From IMG/VR virus record IMGVR_UViG_3300034073_002480, positions 1-64,000 of that record: a stretch of 64,000 bases of DNA. One strand, written 5' to 3'. The translations under genes and the position numbers were made by a program. The notes under the pieces are model-generated. The model was not told the origin of the DNA. It saw only the letters and a program-made list of their open reading frames with translations, and made no database searches. This DNA comes from a virus. Of the stretch, positions 1-7,926 are shown piece by piece (position 1 is the stretch's first letter; every line of letters starts with the position of its first letter).

Positions 1-180
1 GTTAAAAAAATTCCCCTACATAAAAATAAAAAACTACCTAGTAAAAATTTAAGTAGTTTATAAAAATTCTGATGTAATAGGTATATACACCAAAGACCAT
101 ATAAAAAATCCTACCGTAAAAAAAAAAATAAAAAAAATTCCCCTAAAAAATAAAAAATAAAAAAAATCCTGCCATAAAAA
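1..180. other. Very A-rich non-coding segment with short repeats
   Basis: The segment is dominated by A-runs and has no credible reading frame. AAAAAAATTCCCCTA occurs at 4-18 and again at 131-145, with looser relatives (A-run followed by TCCTACC or TCCTGCC) near 104 and 161. It could be a replication or regulatory region, but nothing here decides that. Confidence 0.5.
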
Positions 181-189
181 ATACAACAG

Positions 190-242
190 ACCATAGAAAG
201 AAAGGGTAGTGTTATACCATGCAACCTACCTTTTTCTATGTT
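190..242. other. Facing pair of dispersed-motif copies, stem-loop
   Basis: A minus copy (190-207) faces a plus copy (228-242). The two arms can pair as an imperfect stem of about 15 bp around a loop of about 16 bases. It lies in non-coding DNA about 360 bp from the nearest gene. Confidence 0.5.
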
Positions 243-282
243 CGGCGGTTTTATATACCGTGATCTCTATAGCTGTTTTTAG

Positions 283-435
283 CGTCTCTAGCTGTTATCT
301 ATCTTTGTATGTATGTTTCCCTATAAACACAACTAACTAAGCTTACAGCGCTATTTTTTAACGTCTGTATGCTGTTGTTTTTGTATGTATGTGTAAACCA
401 CATACAGCTAGTTAGCAAGGTTTACAGCTATTTGG
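283..435. repeat. Two imperfect tandem copies of a ~79-bp unit
   Basis: Unit A begins CGTCTCTAGCTGTT at 283 and unit B begins CGTCTGTATGCTGTT at 362. Both then contain TTTGTATGTATGT, an ACTAACTAAG or GCTAGTTAGCAAG element, and a TTACAGC followed by CTATTT. A shorter relative (TCTCTATAGCTGTTTTTA) precedes unit A. No reading frame is evident. The rest of 436-599 holds two small hairpins (about 433-460 and 466-482) and nothing else I can identify. Confidence 0.6.
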
Positions 436-543
436 TGAGGTGTTTTTACTTCACCAAAAAAAGATCCTAGCTTGTGACTAGGCTATATTTTGCGTTATAG
501 CGGGAGATATATGTTTTTAGGTATGTTTGTATAGATAGGCAAT

Positions 544-576
544 AAAAAAAGCGCTTAGATTAAGTTCTAAGCGCTT
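544..576 (-). terminator. Rho-independent terminator for the 600-782 gene
   Basis: The stem AAGCGCTTAG / CTAAGCGCTT is perfect (10 bp, 8-base loop). On the minus strand it is followed directly by a run of T. It lies just past the stop codon of the small minus-strand gene. Confidence 0.85.
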
Positions 577-599
577 ATAGGTGAATTGTGCGATGATTG

Positions 600-782
600 T
601 TAATCATCTATTGGGAGAATACGATCATACCTTAATTCTGATTTATCATATTCCCATATCATGCTATTCATATTGATAATTTCAGAATAGCTAAACCAGT
701 TGAATTGTTGCGCCCAAAACATGAGCATTTTAATACAATCTATCTCAAATTGTGTAAGTGTGAATAGTGTTAATAATGGCAT
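600..782 (-). CDS. Small hypothetical protein
   Basis: Sixty residues with no family I recognise. The mix of hydrophobic and acidic residues and the acidic C-terminus (ending ILPIDD) look like a real small protein. An ATG start and a strong terminator immediately downstream on the same strand support it. It follows the gene ending at 870, but a terminator-like stem at 814-857 separates the two. Confidence 0.5.
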   Translation of the reverse strand: MPLLTLFTLTQFEIDCIKMLMFWAQQFNWFSYSEIINMNSMIWEYDKSELRYDRILPIDD

Positions 783-813
783 AGGTTAATAGTTAGGATA
801 GATTTACTGAAGG

Positions 814-857
814 AAAAACATAGAAAGAAACAACCTAGGGATCATTCTTTCTATGTT
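814..857 (-). terminator. Terminator built from two facing motif copies
   Basis: AACATAGAAAGAA (817-829) and TTCTTTCTATGTT (845-857) form a perfect 13-bp stem. On the minus strand it is followed by TTTTTCC. It lies just past the stop of the 870-1697 gene. The arms are copies of the dispersed motif, so here the motif doubles as a terminator. Confidence 0.7.
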
Positions 858-869
858 GGTTAGTTGCTG

Positions 870-1697
870 TTATTGTGCTTTCTTACCCTTGCTAGGTGCT
901 ATACCAGTTATAAGCATACGCAAGTTAGCCAGTATAGTCGTTGCATTTTTGCTGCCGCCCAGATGAGTATCAAGTCTAGATGCAATACGAAGCAATGTAA
1001 GACCATTGCAGTCAGTCTTAACAGAATGAATAACCATACCCAATAACTCACGGTTTACAAAACCATACGCAGCAGTTGGATATTCATTCTTGACAGCGAT
1101 AATTGCATCAATACCTGCCGCAGTGTCAAGAGAGCAGATAGGATTTTTAGACACCAAGTCAACAGCGCTACCCTGCAATAACAGTTTAGGACTAGCTGTA
1201 AATGCTGCGCGATATACTGACAAAATCTTGATCCTGACATTTTCGGGTAACTCATGAAGATCTAACTCTTCGTTAGTTTCAAACATTGCAGGATCAAAAG
1301 ACTTCACAAAACTGATACAGCGCTGCAAATTCTGATACTTCCGCAAAATATCATTATGCGAAAGTTTAGCTGCAACTGCCTTGATCTCATCATTGTGAAT
1401 TTTACCTGACTGCTTGTACTCATTCATTGCTTCCTTAAATTGTTTCATACCTGCCGCAGTATCGGGATAAGCGTCTACATCAGGAGCATTAATGGGAGCA
1501 GGAAGATCAAAACTCGCAACAAAATCACATTTACGAAATAGATCTTGTGTGCCTGCAAGTTTACACTGATTATCCTTCGCAACAATAAACTGCTTCAAAT
1601 TTAGATCGGCAGGCATATCTGCAAGCAAACCATATACAGGAAGCGCGATCATAGAGTCAATAGCAGCAGATACATCAGAAAGATTAATAGAGTTCAT
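870..1697 (-). CDS. Hypothetical protein, 275 aa
   Basis: This is a soluble, mostly helical protein with an ATG start, a basic lysine-rich tail (SKGKKAQ) and no membrane segment. I do not recognise its family. A stretch around residues 140-160 (NEELDLHELPENVRIKIL) resembles the acidic-helix style of phage tail-assembly chaperones, but that alone is not enough for a call. It has its own terminator-like stem downstream and about 350 bp of non-coding DNA upstream, so it appears to be a single transcription unit divergent from the packaging genes. Confidence 0.7.
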   Translation of the reverse strand: MNSINLSDVSAAIDSMIALPVYGLLADMPADLNLKQFIVAKDNQCKLAGTQDLFRKCDFVASFDLPAPINAPDVDAYPDTAAGMKQFKEAMNEYKQSGKIHNDEIKAVAAKLSHNDILRKYQNLQRCISFVKSFDPAMFETNEELDLHELPENVRIKILSVYRAAFTASPKLLLQGSAVDLVSKNPICSLDTAAGIDAIIAVKNEYPTAAYGFVNRELLGMVIHSVKTDCNGLTLLRIASRLDTHLGGSKNATTILANLRMLITGIAPSKGKKAQ

Positions 1698-2043
1698 TGA
1701 TTTTGTCCTTTAGGTAAATTTCGTTTTTGGCTTAGCCTATAGCTTTGCCACCTATAGAATAGCAAACTATGACTACCTTAAACCATCGCTTAACATTACT
1801 TATTATAAATACACAAAAGTTAACTCGGATTTATGCCATAAAATACACAGACGGATCTCTTGTGAGGATAGGTGAGTCTAAGTGAGTTTCGTATAAATTT
1901 CATGTGAGGCTATGCCCTATCGTGGACTGTAACATATAACCAACCACCAATAACTACAGCCTCGCACCTTATCTTTTATAAAAAAGCCAACATCTGTGTT
2001 TTCTATGTGATACTATAAAGATATACCCACAAACAATATAACT
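1698..2043. other. Divergent intergenic region before the packaging operon
   Basis: This 346-bp stretch holds no gene. It contains repeated TGTGAGG elements (about 1860 and 1902) and a GAGGCT / AGCCTC long-range pair. A dispersed-motif copy (1998-2010) runs into GATACTATAAAG, and the TATAAA at 2014-2019 is a candidate -10 element for the gene starting at 2044. Both flanking genes must be driven from here, but no convincing -35 is visible. Confidence 0.4.
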
Positions 2044-2211
2044 ATGTCAGATACAGGTAGACAAAAAAAGCTACCTTCACAGAAACATACCAATGTTATA
2101 AGAATAAACTTAAACACTGCTCAACTTACCAAACTAGACCGTATCTGTGCCTCCGAAGGGTTATCTTACACAGAGTACTTTAGATCTTTTTTAGCCAAAG
2201 ACAAACGATGA
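2044..2211 (+). CDS. Ribbon-helix-helix (Arc/CopG-type) protein
   Basis: Fifty-five residues. A basic N-terminal arm (about 1-16) precedes a beta strand VIRINLN (18-24), a helix beginning TAQLTKLDRI (25-), a turn at GLS, and a second helix YTEYFRSFLAK. This is the ribbon-helix-helix layout of small dimeric DNA-binding repressors. The stop overlaps the start of the small terminase gene (ATGA), so the two are translationally coupled. It may regulate the operon or assist DNA recognition in packaging. The fold call is by pattern only. Confidence 0.65.
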   Translation: MSDTGRQKKLPSQKHTNVIRINLNTAQLTKLDRICASEGLSYTEYFRSFLAKDKR

Positions 2212-2924
2212 CACCAGACCCATTAAACGAAGAACTATCTGCTATACAGCAAGAAGCTGAAGACAATGATCTTATAGTTGACCTCAGCGACACAACATTA
2301 CCCGTGCCGCGCAAACAACGCCGCCAGATACCTTATGAACAGATTCGTGCGCGTTATATCATAGGCAAACGTGACCTACAAGAAGACGGTACAGTACGCA
2401 TAACCGACTACACACTGGCGGAACTTGCAGGGTTGTACAACGTGTATCTACCATCTTTGCAACTCCGTAGTGGTAAGGAAAAATGGTCACTCCAACGAGC
2501 CGCCTACAAAGCACGGTTACAAGAAAACGCTGAAAACACAGCCCTCAACATATATCTGCATGAAGGTGCTATCGCGGACACCCAAGCTATGATAGCCACC
2601 AACAAACTCAACAAGATATACAAGATGGCTTTGACCAAGTATGATTCTGTCATCGAAGCTTATGACTCGGACAGAGCTTTAGATGATGATGAGAAAATCG
2701 ACATACGCGAACTCAAAGACCTCCTTGCCATCGGCAAAGACTTACACACTCTATCACAACAAGTTGTTAAATCACGTACAGCCTTGGTGGAGCGCGATAT
2801 GGTCAAAGACCTACAACAGTATAAGAACCGTGCTTTGCCACAGAAGAAAGCTTTGGATACCAAACAAATCACAGACAAACTCGCACACTTACAAAACATA
2901 CTCGCACCAGCACAACCACATTAA
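2208..2924 (+). CDS. terS: Terminase small subunit, probable
   Basis: 238 residues. A basic segment (PRKQRRQ, about 34-40) is followed by a helix-turn-helix region around residues 65-90 (YTLAELAGLYNVYLPSLQLR then KEKW). Phage small terminases carry such a domain to bind the packaging site. The rest is a long helical region with an acidic patch (DSDRALDDDEKIDIRELKD), suited to oligomer formation. It lies two genes upstream of the large terminase in the same direction, the usual place for this subunit. The assignment combines the fold pattern with position. Confidence 0.7.
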   Translation: MTPDPLNEELSAIQQEAEDNDLIVDLSDTTLPVPRKQRRQIPYEQIRARYIIGKRDLQEDGTVRITDYTLAELAGLYNVYLPSLQLRSGKEKWSLQRAAYKARLQENAENTALNIYLHEGAIADTQAMIATNKLNKIYKMALTKYDSVIEAYDSDRALDDDEKIDIRELKDLLAIGKDLHTLSQQVVKSRTALVERDMVKDLQQYKNRALPQKKALDTKQITDKLAHLQNILAPAQPH

Positions 2925-2934
2925 ATACATAGAA

Positions 2935-3720
2935 ATGACTGACAAAGCGCCAAGCAATGGGAAAATAATTGAAGTACAACCACGAGACTCATTACCTAGT
3001 TTTGAAGTCTTCGGCGTACAGTTTAATATACCCACATCATCACTCAACACAGTCCTACTTTTTCTTCTATGTGCGGTGAAAATCAAAGAGATACTAGAAT
3101 CTGGTACTAAAGGTTTGCAACTCGCACTGACAGCACTTGACCGTCTCGACATAACGATTATCGATGCTATGGACGACCTTGCTGTGGAAATCCGTGAAAT
3201 AACCAATGCTGACCGTGTTGTATTCTTTCTGTTACACAATGGTATAGCTAATCCTGTGTATCATTGGAAAAGACTGTCAGCCATGTCAGAGTCTGTTAGA
3301 ATCGGTGTAAAACCTATACTACGGGATATGCGTGACGTTCTTGTACCATCGATCCTCACAGAGAAAGACTACCAACTATACAAAGACTTACAGTGCCATA
3401 AGCAGTTTGTACATTTGCATCTTGAAAACCCTTTGCTGTCACGCAAGCACAAGAACTTCATGTTGGACACAGGTGTGTTCGGTCATTATGTACGTGTATT
3501 GGTCGATGAAGAAACCAACAAACCCTATGGAGCAGTATTAATCCAATACACAACACGAGAACAATGTGAAATCCATGACGGCACAGGATGGTCACAATAT
3601 ACTTATGACACCTTAGAAACAAAACTGGACATACTGTACAACCTATTTGCTAAACGTACTAATACACCAAGATTCCAGTTTATAGCTCGATGCAAAGAGT
3701 TCATGCGCTTTGGTCGTTAA
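2935..3720 (+). CDS. GAF-like domain protein with one membrane segment
   Basis: 261 residues from the ATG at 2935. The frame stays open further upstream, but that part overlaps the small terminase gene and reads as shadow sequence. A hydrophobic segment around residues 38-50 (LNTVLLFLLCAV) may span the membrane. Residues about 78-110 (DRVVFFLLHNG ... RLSAMSESVRIGVKP) resemble the GAF-like fold found in some phage proteins, with its characteristic HNG. It lies between the two terminase genes. Its role is unknown. A sensor or membrane-anchored packaging factor is only a guess. Confidence 0.6.
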   Translation: MTDKAPSNGKIIEVQPRDSLPSFEVFGVQFNIPTSSLNTVLLFLLCAVKIKEILESGTKGLQLALTALDRLDITIIDAMDDLAVEIREITNADRVVFFLLHNGIANPVYHWKRLSAMSESVRIGVKPILRDMRDVLVPSILTEKDYQLYKDLQCHKQFVHLHLENPLLSRKHKNFMLDTGVFGHYVRVLVDEETNKPYGAVLIQYTTREQCEIHDGTGWSQYTYDTLETKLDILYNLFAKRTNTPRFQFIARCKEFMRFGR

Positions 3721-3755
3721 TAGCCACTTTCTTTCTATGGTCTTCATGTACAACT

Positions 3756-5402
3756 ATGGCAAACAATAATATCTCAGCAAGAGCTTTACAAGATTACGAA
3801 GCTTTGATGCAAGAACGTATCTATGAAGCTGCGGAGAAGTCCCTATATGTTTTTATCAAGGCTGCTTGGCAGTACATTAATGGTGAAGAACTTATTGATA
3901 ACTGGCACGTTGCTTGTTTAGCCGAACATATGCAGGAGTTTTTTAAAAAGAAAGACTGTGCATTAGGCAATCGGATGTTAATCAACATATGCCCTAGATC
4001 TGGCAAAACCATGAACACTACTGTGATGGGTACAGCATGGCAGTGGATACAAGATCCTAACTATCGTATTATACACACAACACACACAGAACGGCTCTAC
4101 GTAAGGAACATAGCCTCTATACGCCAGTTATTGTCATCCCCTTGGTACAAAGATAGATGGTGCAATCCTGCATTAACAAACCACTACAGATTCTCACTGT
4201 CACAATCACAAAACACAAAAACTTGGTTACAACTTGAACAAGGTGGTGAATTTTACGGTACATCTCCAGGTTCTAGTAACGTATACGGTGCTGGTGGTGA
4301 TTTACTCTCTATTGATGACCCTACAGATGGTTCGTCTGCACATCAACCTATTGTCCTCGAACGTGCTAATCGTTTTTACTCACAAACATTGAAAACTCGT
4401 CTTAACAACAAAAAGACTGGTAAAATCATGGTTGTGCAACAAAGACTAGCTCAGAACGATCTATCAGGTTGGATACTAGAGCATGAGCGTGAAGATTATT
4501 TCCACCTTAATATCCCGATGCTGTATGACTCTCGTAGAACATTTGTGTCACCTATTGGTTTCAATGACCATAGAAGAAAAGACGGTGAGTCATTAGACCC
4601 ATTGCGTTTCCCACCAGAGTTTATTGATACAGAAAAGAAGAATTTCAGTTATTTTCAAACTCAGTACCAACAAGATCCAGTACCTGAAGGTGGCAACTTA
4701 ATACAACTTGATTGGTTACAATATTACAATAGACACGACTTCGATTCCACTTTCTCTTCTACGGTATCTCAATGGCTTTCAGTCTGGGACTTATCATTCG
4801 ATGGTGGTACTGATAATGATTACACTGTAGGTTTGGTGTTAGCATATACAACTGACGGCAAATTTGTAGTGTATGACCTCTGGCGAGAAAAAGCAACATT
4901 CACTAGACAATTGCAAATGATGCGTGAACTGGTAAACAAACACCCTCAAGTATGCTTGCACCTAGTAGAGAACCTTGCTAACGGTACAGCGTTGATAAAT
5001 ACCCTACAACGTGAAATCAACGGTTTAACACCTATTCTCCCACGTACATACGGTCATTCCAAGTCTATGCGTTTACAGGCTTGTGTACCAGCTATCATGG
5101 AAGGTCGATTGTGGATACCACGTGACACCACCTATAGTGTGGATGTTGTCAAGGAACTTGTAGGCTTTCCTTTAGCAACTAATGATGACATTGTGGACTG
5201 TATTGCTTATGCTATTAATCATTGTTTAGTAACACAAGATATAGGTGTGACATACACAGGGTTGCACAAGATGGTAGACACACCTTTAAATGCTGAAGAA
5301 AAAGCCAGAGCATTATCTACCCTAGCTTATGATTATCAAAAAGAGCGTGTTGATGTATTAGGTTCCACTAGCAACAGTAATATCCGATCCATCTTCTATT
5401 GA
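3756..5402 (+). CDS. terL: Terminase large subunit
   Basis: The packaging ATPase-nuclease, 548 residues from the ATG at 3756. An upstream in-frame ATG at 3690 would add 22 residues, overlap the previous gene and carry a signal-like stretch, so I prefer 3756. The Walker A loop is ICPRSGKT (about residues 78-85) and a Walker B-like strand is LLSIDDPTDG. The C-terminal RNase H-like nuclease shows aspartates in VWDLSFDGGTDNDYTVG, a glutamate in HLVENLANG and aspartates in TNDDIVDCIAYAI. A dispersed-motif copy lies at 3726, just before the start. The 3' end overlaps the convergent endonuclease gene by 45 bp. Confidence 0.95.
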   Translation: MANNNISARALQDYEALMQERIYEAAEKSLYVFIKAAWQYINGEELIDNWHVACLAEHMQEFFKKKDCALGNRMLINICPRSGKTMNTTVMGTAWQWIQDPNYRIIHTTHTERLYVRNIASIRQLLSSPWYKDRWCNPALTNHYRFSLSQSQNTKTWLQLEQGGEFYGTSPGSSNVYGAGGDLLSIDDPTDGSSAHQPIVLERANRFYSQTLKTRLNNKKTGKIMVVQQRLAQNDLSGWILEHEREDYFHLNIPMLYDSRRTFVSPIGFNDHRRKDGESLDPLRFPPEFIDTEKKNFSYFQTQYQQDPVPEGGNLIQLDWLQYYNRHDFDSTFSSTVSQWLSVWDLSFDGGTDNDYTVGLVLAYTTDGKFVVYDLWREKATFTRQLQMMRELVNKHPQVCLHLVENLANGTALINTLQREINGLTPILPRTYGHSKSMRLQACVPAIMEGRLWIPRDTTYSVDVVKELVGFPLATNDDIVDCIAYAINHCLVTQDIGVTYTGLHKMVDTPLNAEEKARALSTLAYDYQKERVDVLGSTSNSNIRSIFY

Positions 5403-6119
5403 CCACCAATACTTCTGTTCAGCAGCAAGTCTAGCCTCCAATGCCTCCTCATAGGTTTCATACTGACCAAGGTAAATCCGCTCTTTATTATTATAAATTT
5501 CAGCATAGAACTTTCCTGATCGTCTTGTATGAACACCTTTGCCAGACATTTTGATGTGCATACTATTTGTAAAGTTTTTCACCATCTCTTCTGAGGCTTT
5601 CTTACCTCTACGAGTAGCACTCCTTTTTTCAATAGATTCTGGACTCTTCTTTACACCTTTACGGCTTTCGGACATTTTCTTTTTACTCTCCTCAGACATC
5701 TTTTGCCCCTTCCTTGAGAATTGTTTCATGTGTTCTCTGAACTGAGGATTAAGCCATTTTGCTCTAACACCTTGAGATATTCTCAACCTAATCTCGTCTG
5801 TTGTTTCAGTGTTATTGGCAACTTTTTTCATGTTATATACATTTTCTCTCCATTCTTCATCACTGATAGCATCAAACAATTCCTGTTCTTTACTTATTAA
5901 AAACTCCCTAGTCACTTCAGCAGTGAACTCTTCTAGAATCTCAAAAGTAAACACATTAAAGCCATATTTATTATAAGATGCTTGAAGATATAAATTCTTG
6001 TGTTCATTCCTCCTTAGCTTATTTTTGTGACTGTTCCATCTCTTTACTATATTCCTACTAGAACCAATATAGTACTTACCGTTGACAGTGTTGGTAATCT
6101 TGTACAAACCTATAGTCAT
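5358..6119 (-). CDS. GIY-YIG homing endonuclease with NUMOD3 and AP2-like parts
   Basis: 253 residues. The N-terminal nuclease domain has GLYKITN and YYIGSS, spaced as in GIY-YIG enzymes, followed by the expected arginine and histidine (RWNSHKNKLR). The middle (about 130-200) has repeated SRKG / MSEESKKKMSESRKG segments typical of NUMOD3 DNA-binding modules. The C-terminal 50 residues (SGKFYAEIYNNKERIYLGQY, then EEALEAR) look like an AP2-type DNA-binding unit. It opposes the large terminase and overlaps its end. The start overlaps the stop of a tiny upstream gene (TAATG). Confidence 0.9.
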   Translation of the reverse strand: MTIGLYKITNTVNGKYYIGSSRNIVKRWNSHKNKLRRNEHKNLYLQASYNKYGFNVFTFEILEEFTAEVTREFLISKEQELFDAISDEEWRENVYNMKKVANNTETTDEIRLRISQGVRAKWLNPQFREHMKQFSRKGQKMSEESKKKMSESRKGVKKSPESIEKRSATRRGKKASEEMVKNFTNSMHIKMSGKGVHTRRSGKFYAEIYNNKERIYLGQYETYEEALEARLAAEQKYWWSIEDGSDITVASGT

Positions 6120-6256
6120 TACTTCTTACCTCCTTTTTGCAAGTTGTAGTGAGCCTTGAGTATATCACGTGCGACTTTACTAGGGACGCCATCTTGTTGC
6201 AAAGCTTCGAGCAAAGCTGTCGGTATACGTAATGCAAAAAAGTAATCGTTGTTCAT
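6119..6256 (-). CDS. Small ribbon-helix-helix-like protein upstream of the GIY-YIG gene
   Basis: Forty-five residues starting MNNDYFFALRIPTALLEALQ. A strand (YFFALRIP) is followed by a helix, a break at DGVPS and a second helix (KVARDILKAHY), consistent with a ribbon-helix-helix DNA binder. The stop overlaps the endonuclease start (TAATG) and a good extended -10 promoter lies upstream, so the pair is a two-gene operon. It may regulate the endonuclease, which is an inference from position. Confidence 0.55.
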   Translation of the reverse strand: MNNDYFFALRIPTALLEALQQDGVPSKVARDILKAHYNLQKGGKK

Positions 6257-6285
6257 GTTGGTTGTTTTTGTTTAACAATATTTAT

Positions 6286-6294
6286 ATTATAACA
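6286..6294 (-). promoter_or_regulatory. Extended -10 promoter for the RHH / GIY-YIG pair
   Basis: The minus strand reads TTCTATGTTATAATATAAAT. TGTTATAAT is a perfect extended -10, preceded by a dispersed-motif fragment. It lies about 30 bp upstream of the ATG at 6256. Confidence 0.5.
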
Positions 6295-6317
6295 TAGAAT
6301 ATCGAAACATAACCAAT

Positions 6318-6340
6318 AAAAAACCACCCTTTCGGATGGC
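6318..6340 (-). terminator. Rho-independent terminator after the HU-like gene
   Basis: On the minus strand CCATCC, a GAAA tetraloop and GGGTGG are followed by six T. It sits about 30 bp past the stop of the 6370-6687 gene. Confidence 0.8.
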
Positions 6341-6369
6341 ACAACAAACAAATAGGAGATAATCAGGAA

Positions 6370-6687
6370 CTATGCAGCTTCAACAACAGGTAATTGCTTT
6401 ACAGCTTTCTTTAAAGAAGGCACGGCGCGAAAGCGCACACGGTGAGTAGCAGGTACAGCAATAGCATCCCCAGTCTTGAGATTACGAGCAGTAGTTGCCT
6501 TGAAAAGCCGAGGTGTGAGTAATCCAACACCGTCGATACGAACCTCATCACCATTGCTAAGCTCATTAGCCATAACGTTGGAATAAGAACGTACAACAGC
6601 ATTGATTTTATCCAATGACATAGCAATTCCGAAATCAGCTTCAAGTGCTGCTTGTGTGGTACGGATAATCTGTTTCTTAGTAGACAT
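6370..6687 (-). CDS. HU/IHF-family DNA-bending protein
   Basis: 105 residues. The N-terminal helical half is followed by GDEVRIDGVGLLTPRLF and ARNLKTGDAIAVPATHRVRFRA, matching the HU/IHF beta-arm region (usual form ARNPKTGE). The C-terminal helix PSLKKAVK is also typical. Length fits the family (about 90-105). It has its own promoter and terminator. HU-type proteins bend and compact DNA. Here it may act in genome organisation, replication or packaging. Confidence 0.9.
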   Translation of the reverse strand: MSTKKQIIRTTQAALEADFGIAMSLDKINAVVRSYSNVMANELSNGDEVRIDGVGLLTPRLFKATTARNLKTGDAIAVPATHRVRFRAVPSLKKAVKQLPVVEAA

Positions 6688-6718
6688 AGTTTTTTGTTTC
6701 TTTCTTTACGATATATCT

Positions 6719-6727
6719 ACTATAGCA
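6719..6727 (-). promoter_or_regulatory. Extended -10 promoter for the HU-like gene
   Basis: The minus strand reads GGTATGCTATAGTAG. TGC followed by TATAGT is an extended -10 about 32 bp before the ATG at 6687. A dispersed-motif copy (6729-6749) abuts it upstream. Confidence 0.5.
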
Positions 6728-6800
6728 TACCTTTTCTCTTCTATGGTTGTCAGAGACTATGCAGATAACTTATAGATAAGTGGATTTGATATAAGTTTTA

Positions 6801-7880
6801 CTAATCCTCAACTGGTTTAAACTTTTTGCTGGAAACCCTATCATAAGTACGGTAAGCTTTATTACGATCTTTAGCTGTTGCTTTAGGATTCATAAGTTGT
6901 TGTGATAAACCGTCCATAGCTAGATTACGTCTTGCTATATTAGCTTTACCAGCTTTGATGTTTGCTTTCTGTTGATCTGTCAGCTTTTTGAAAGACTCAG
7001 CACTTAAATCTGTTATTCTGGCGATAGGTGACTTTTCATTTAAAGAAGAATCTGGTTTAGGATTGAACGGTAGAAAACGTCTTGATTTAGTTGTATCGAG
7101 ATCTGATGGTTTAGTATTATCAAAACGAGTTGTGTTCAAGGCTTCATAATTACGAAAACCTTTCTTTTTGAGATCTTGTATATCTCTTGCTTTTTCAAGA
7201 GGTGCTATTCCAGTTCTGATACCTTGGATTTCTATAGCATTACCCTGTCTATTAATAGCAATTTTTTTAGCTTTCTCAGTAAACTTATCTTGAGCATCAC
7301 CAAGAGCTTTTATTGTTTTGTTGTAGCGTTTAGTGCCAGCTACTAGTTTGAGAGGTTTGTAGCCAAAATCTGATGAAGAATTGTAAGAATAAGCTGAACT
7401 TACATCTAAACCAGTCAGATCTAGTTTTCTCTTAGTTCTAGGCTTCTTAATGTTTGGTTCAACATCATTAGTACCTTTCTTATTGCGTAGTGGAGGTTTT
7501 ACAGAACCTAGCCTAGTCTTGTCAGTCGTTAAATACTTTCTTCCTGATCCTGGAGTTGTTTCACCACGTCTTGCAATCTGAATAGCATCAATATACTCTC
7601 TGTTAGGATATAAATCCTTAATATCCTGTTTATAAGAATCAATCCTCTCACGAACCATTTTAGTTGTACTAGGATCAAGTTCTTTACGCCAAAAACCGCT
7701 AGGGTTTAAAGCACGTTCCTGATCTCTGATACGAGACTCAAATAGTTTTCTTTTTTCGTCCAATTTAGGTGGTAATTTAACATCAGTTATTTTCTTACCT
7801 AAACCACCTAATAATTCTGCTTGTTTTGTACGTGTTAACATACGTCTGGCTGCATTGGAAAAATCTGCAAGTATATACAT
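6801..7880 (-). CDS. Basic hypothetical protein with MYILADF N-terminus
   Basis: 359 residues from the ATG at 7880. An upstream ATG at 7913 is possible but less likely, because the MYILADF start matches other genes here. It is lysine- and arginine-rich throughout, with no membrane segment, and I know no family for it. The N-terminus (MYILADFSNAARRMLTR) is close to that of the 24356-24985 protein (MYILADFGKINLK). That suggests a shared targeting peptide on proteins that enter the virion, which is an inference. It is divergent from the head morphogenesis gene. Confidence 0.7.
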   Translation of the reverse strand: MYILADFSNAARRMLTRTKQAELLGGLGKKITDVKLPPKLDEKRKLFESRIRDQERALNPSGFWRKELDPSTTKMVRERIDSYKQDIKDLYPNREYIDAIQIARRGETTPGSGRKYLTTDKTRLGSVKPPLRNKKGTNDVEPNIKKPRTKRKLDLTGLDVSSAYSYNSSSDFGYKPLKLVAGTKRYNKTIKALGDAQDKFTEKAKKIAINRQGNAIEIQGIRTGIAPLEKARDIQDLKKKGFRNYEALNTTRFDNTKPSDLDTTKSRRFLPFNPKPDSSLNEKSPIARITDLSAESFKKLTDQQKANIKAGKANIARRNLAMDGLSQQLMNPKATAKDRNKAYRTYDRVSSKKFKPVED

Positions 7881-7926
7881 AGACCTTTTATTTTTATTAT
7901 AACCCGAAAACAACTATAATATAAGA

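Noticed and set aside
864-1046. Plus-strand frame over the 870-1697 gene
   Set aside because: Antisense shadow with no start signal.
1803-1812. T4-like late promoter TATAAATA
   Set aside because: Single occurrence in an AT-rich region. The phage shows no other T4-type regulation.
2683-2934. Longer N-terminus for the GAF-like gene
   Set aside because: It would overlap the small terminase gene in another frame and its sequence lacks protein character. The ATG at 2935 gives a clean start.
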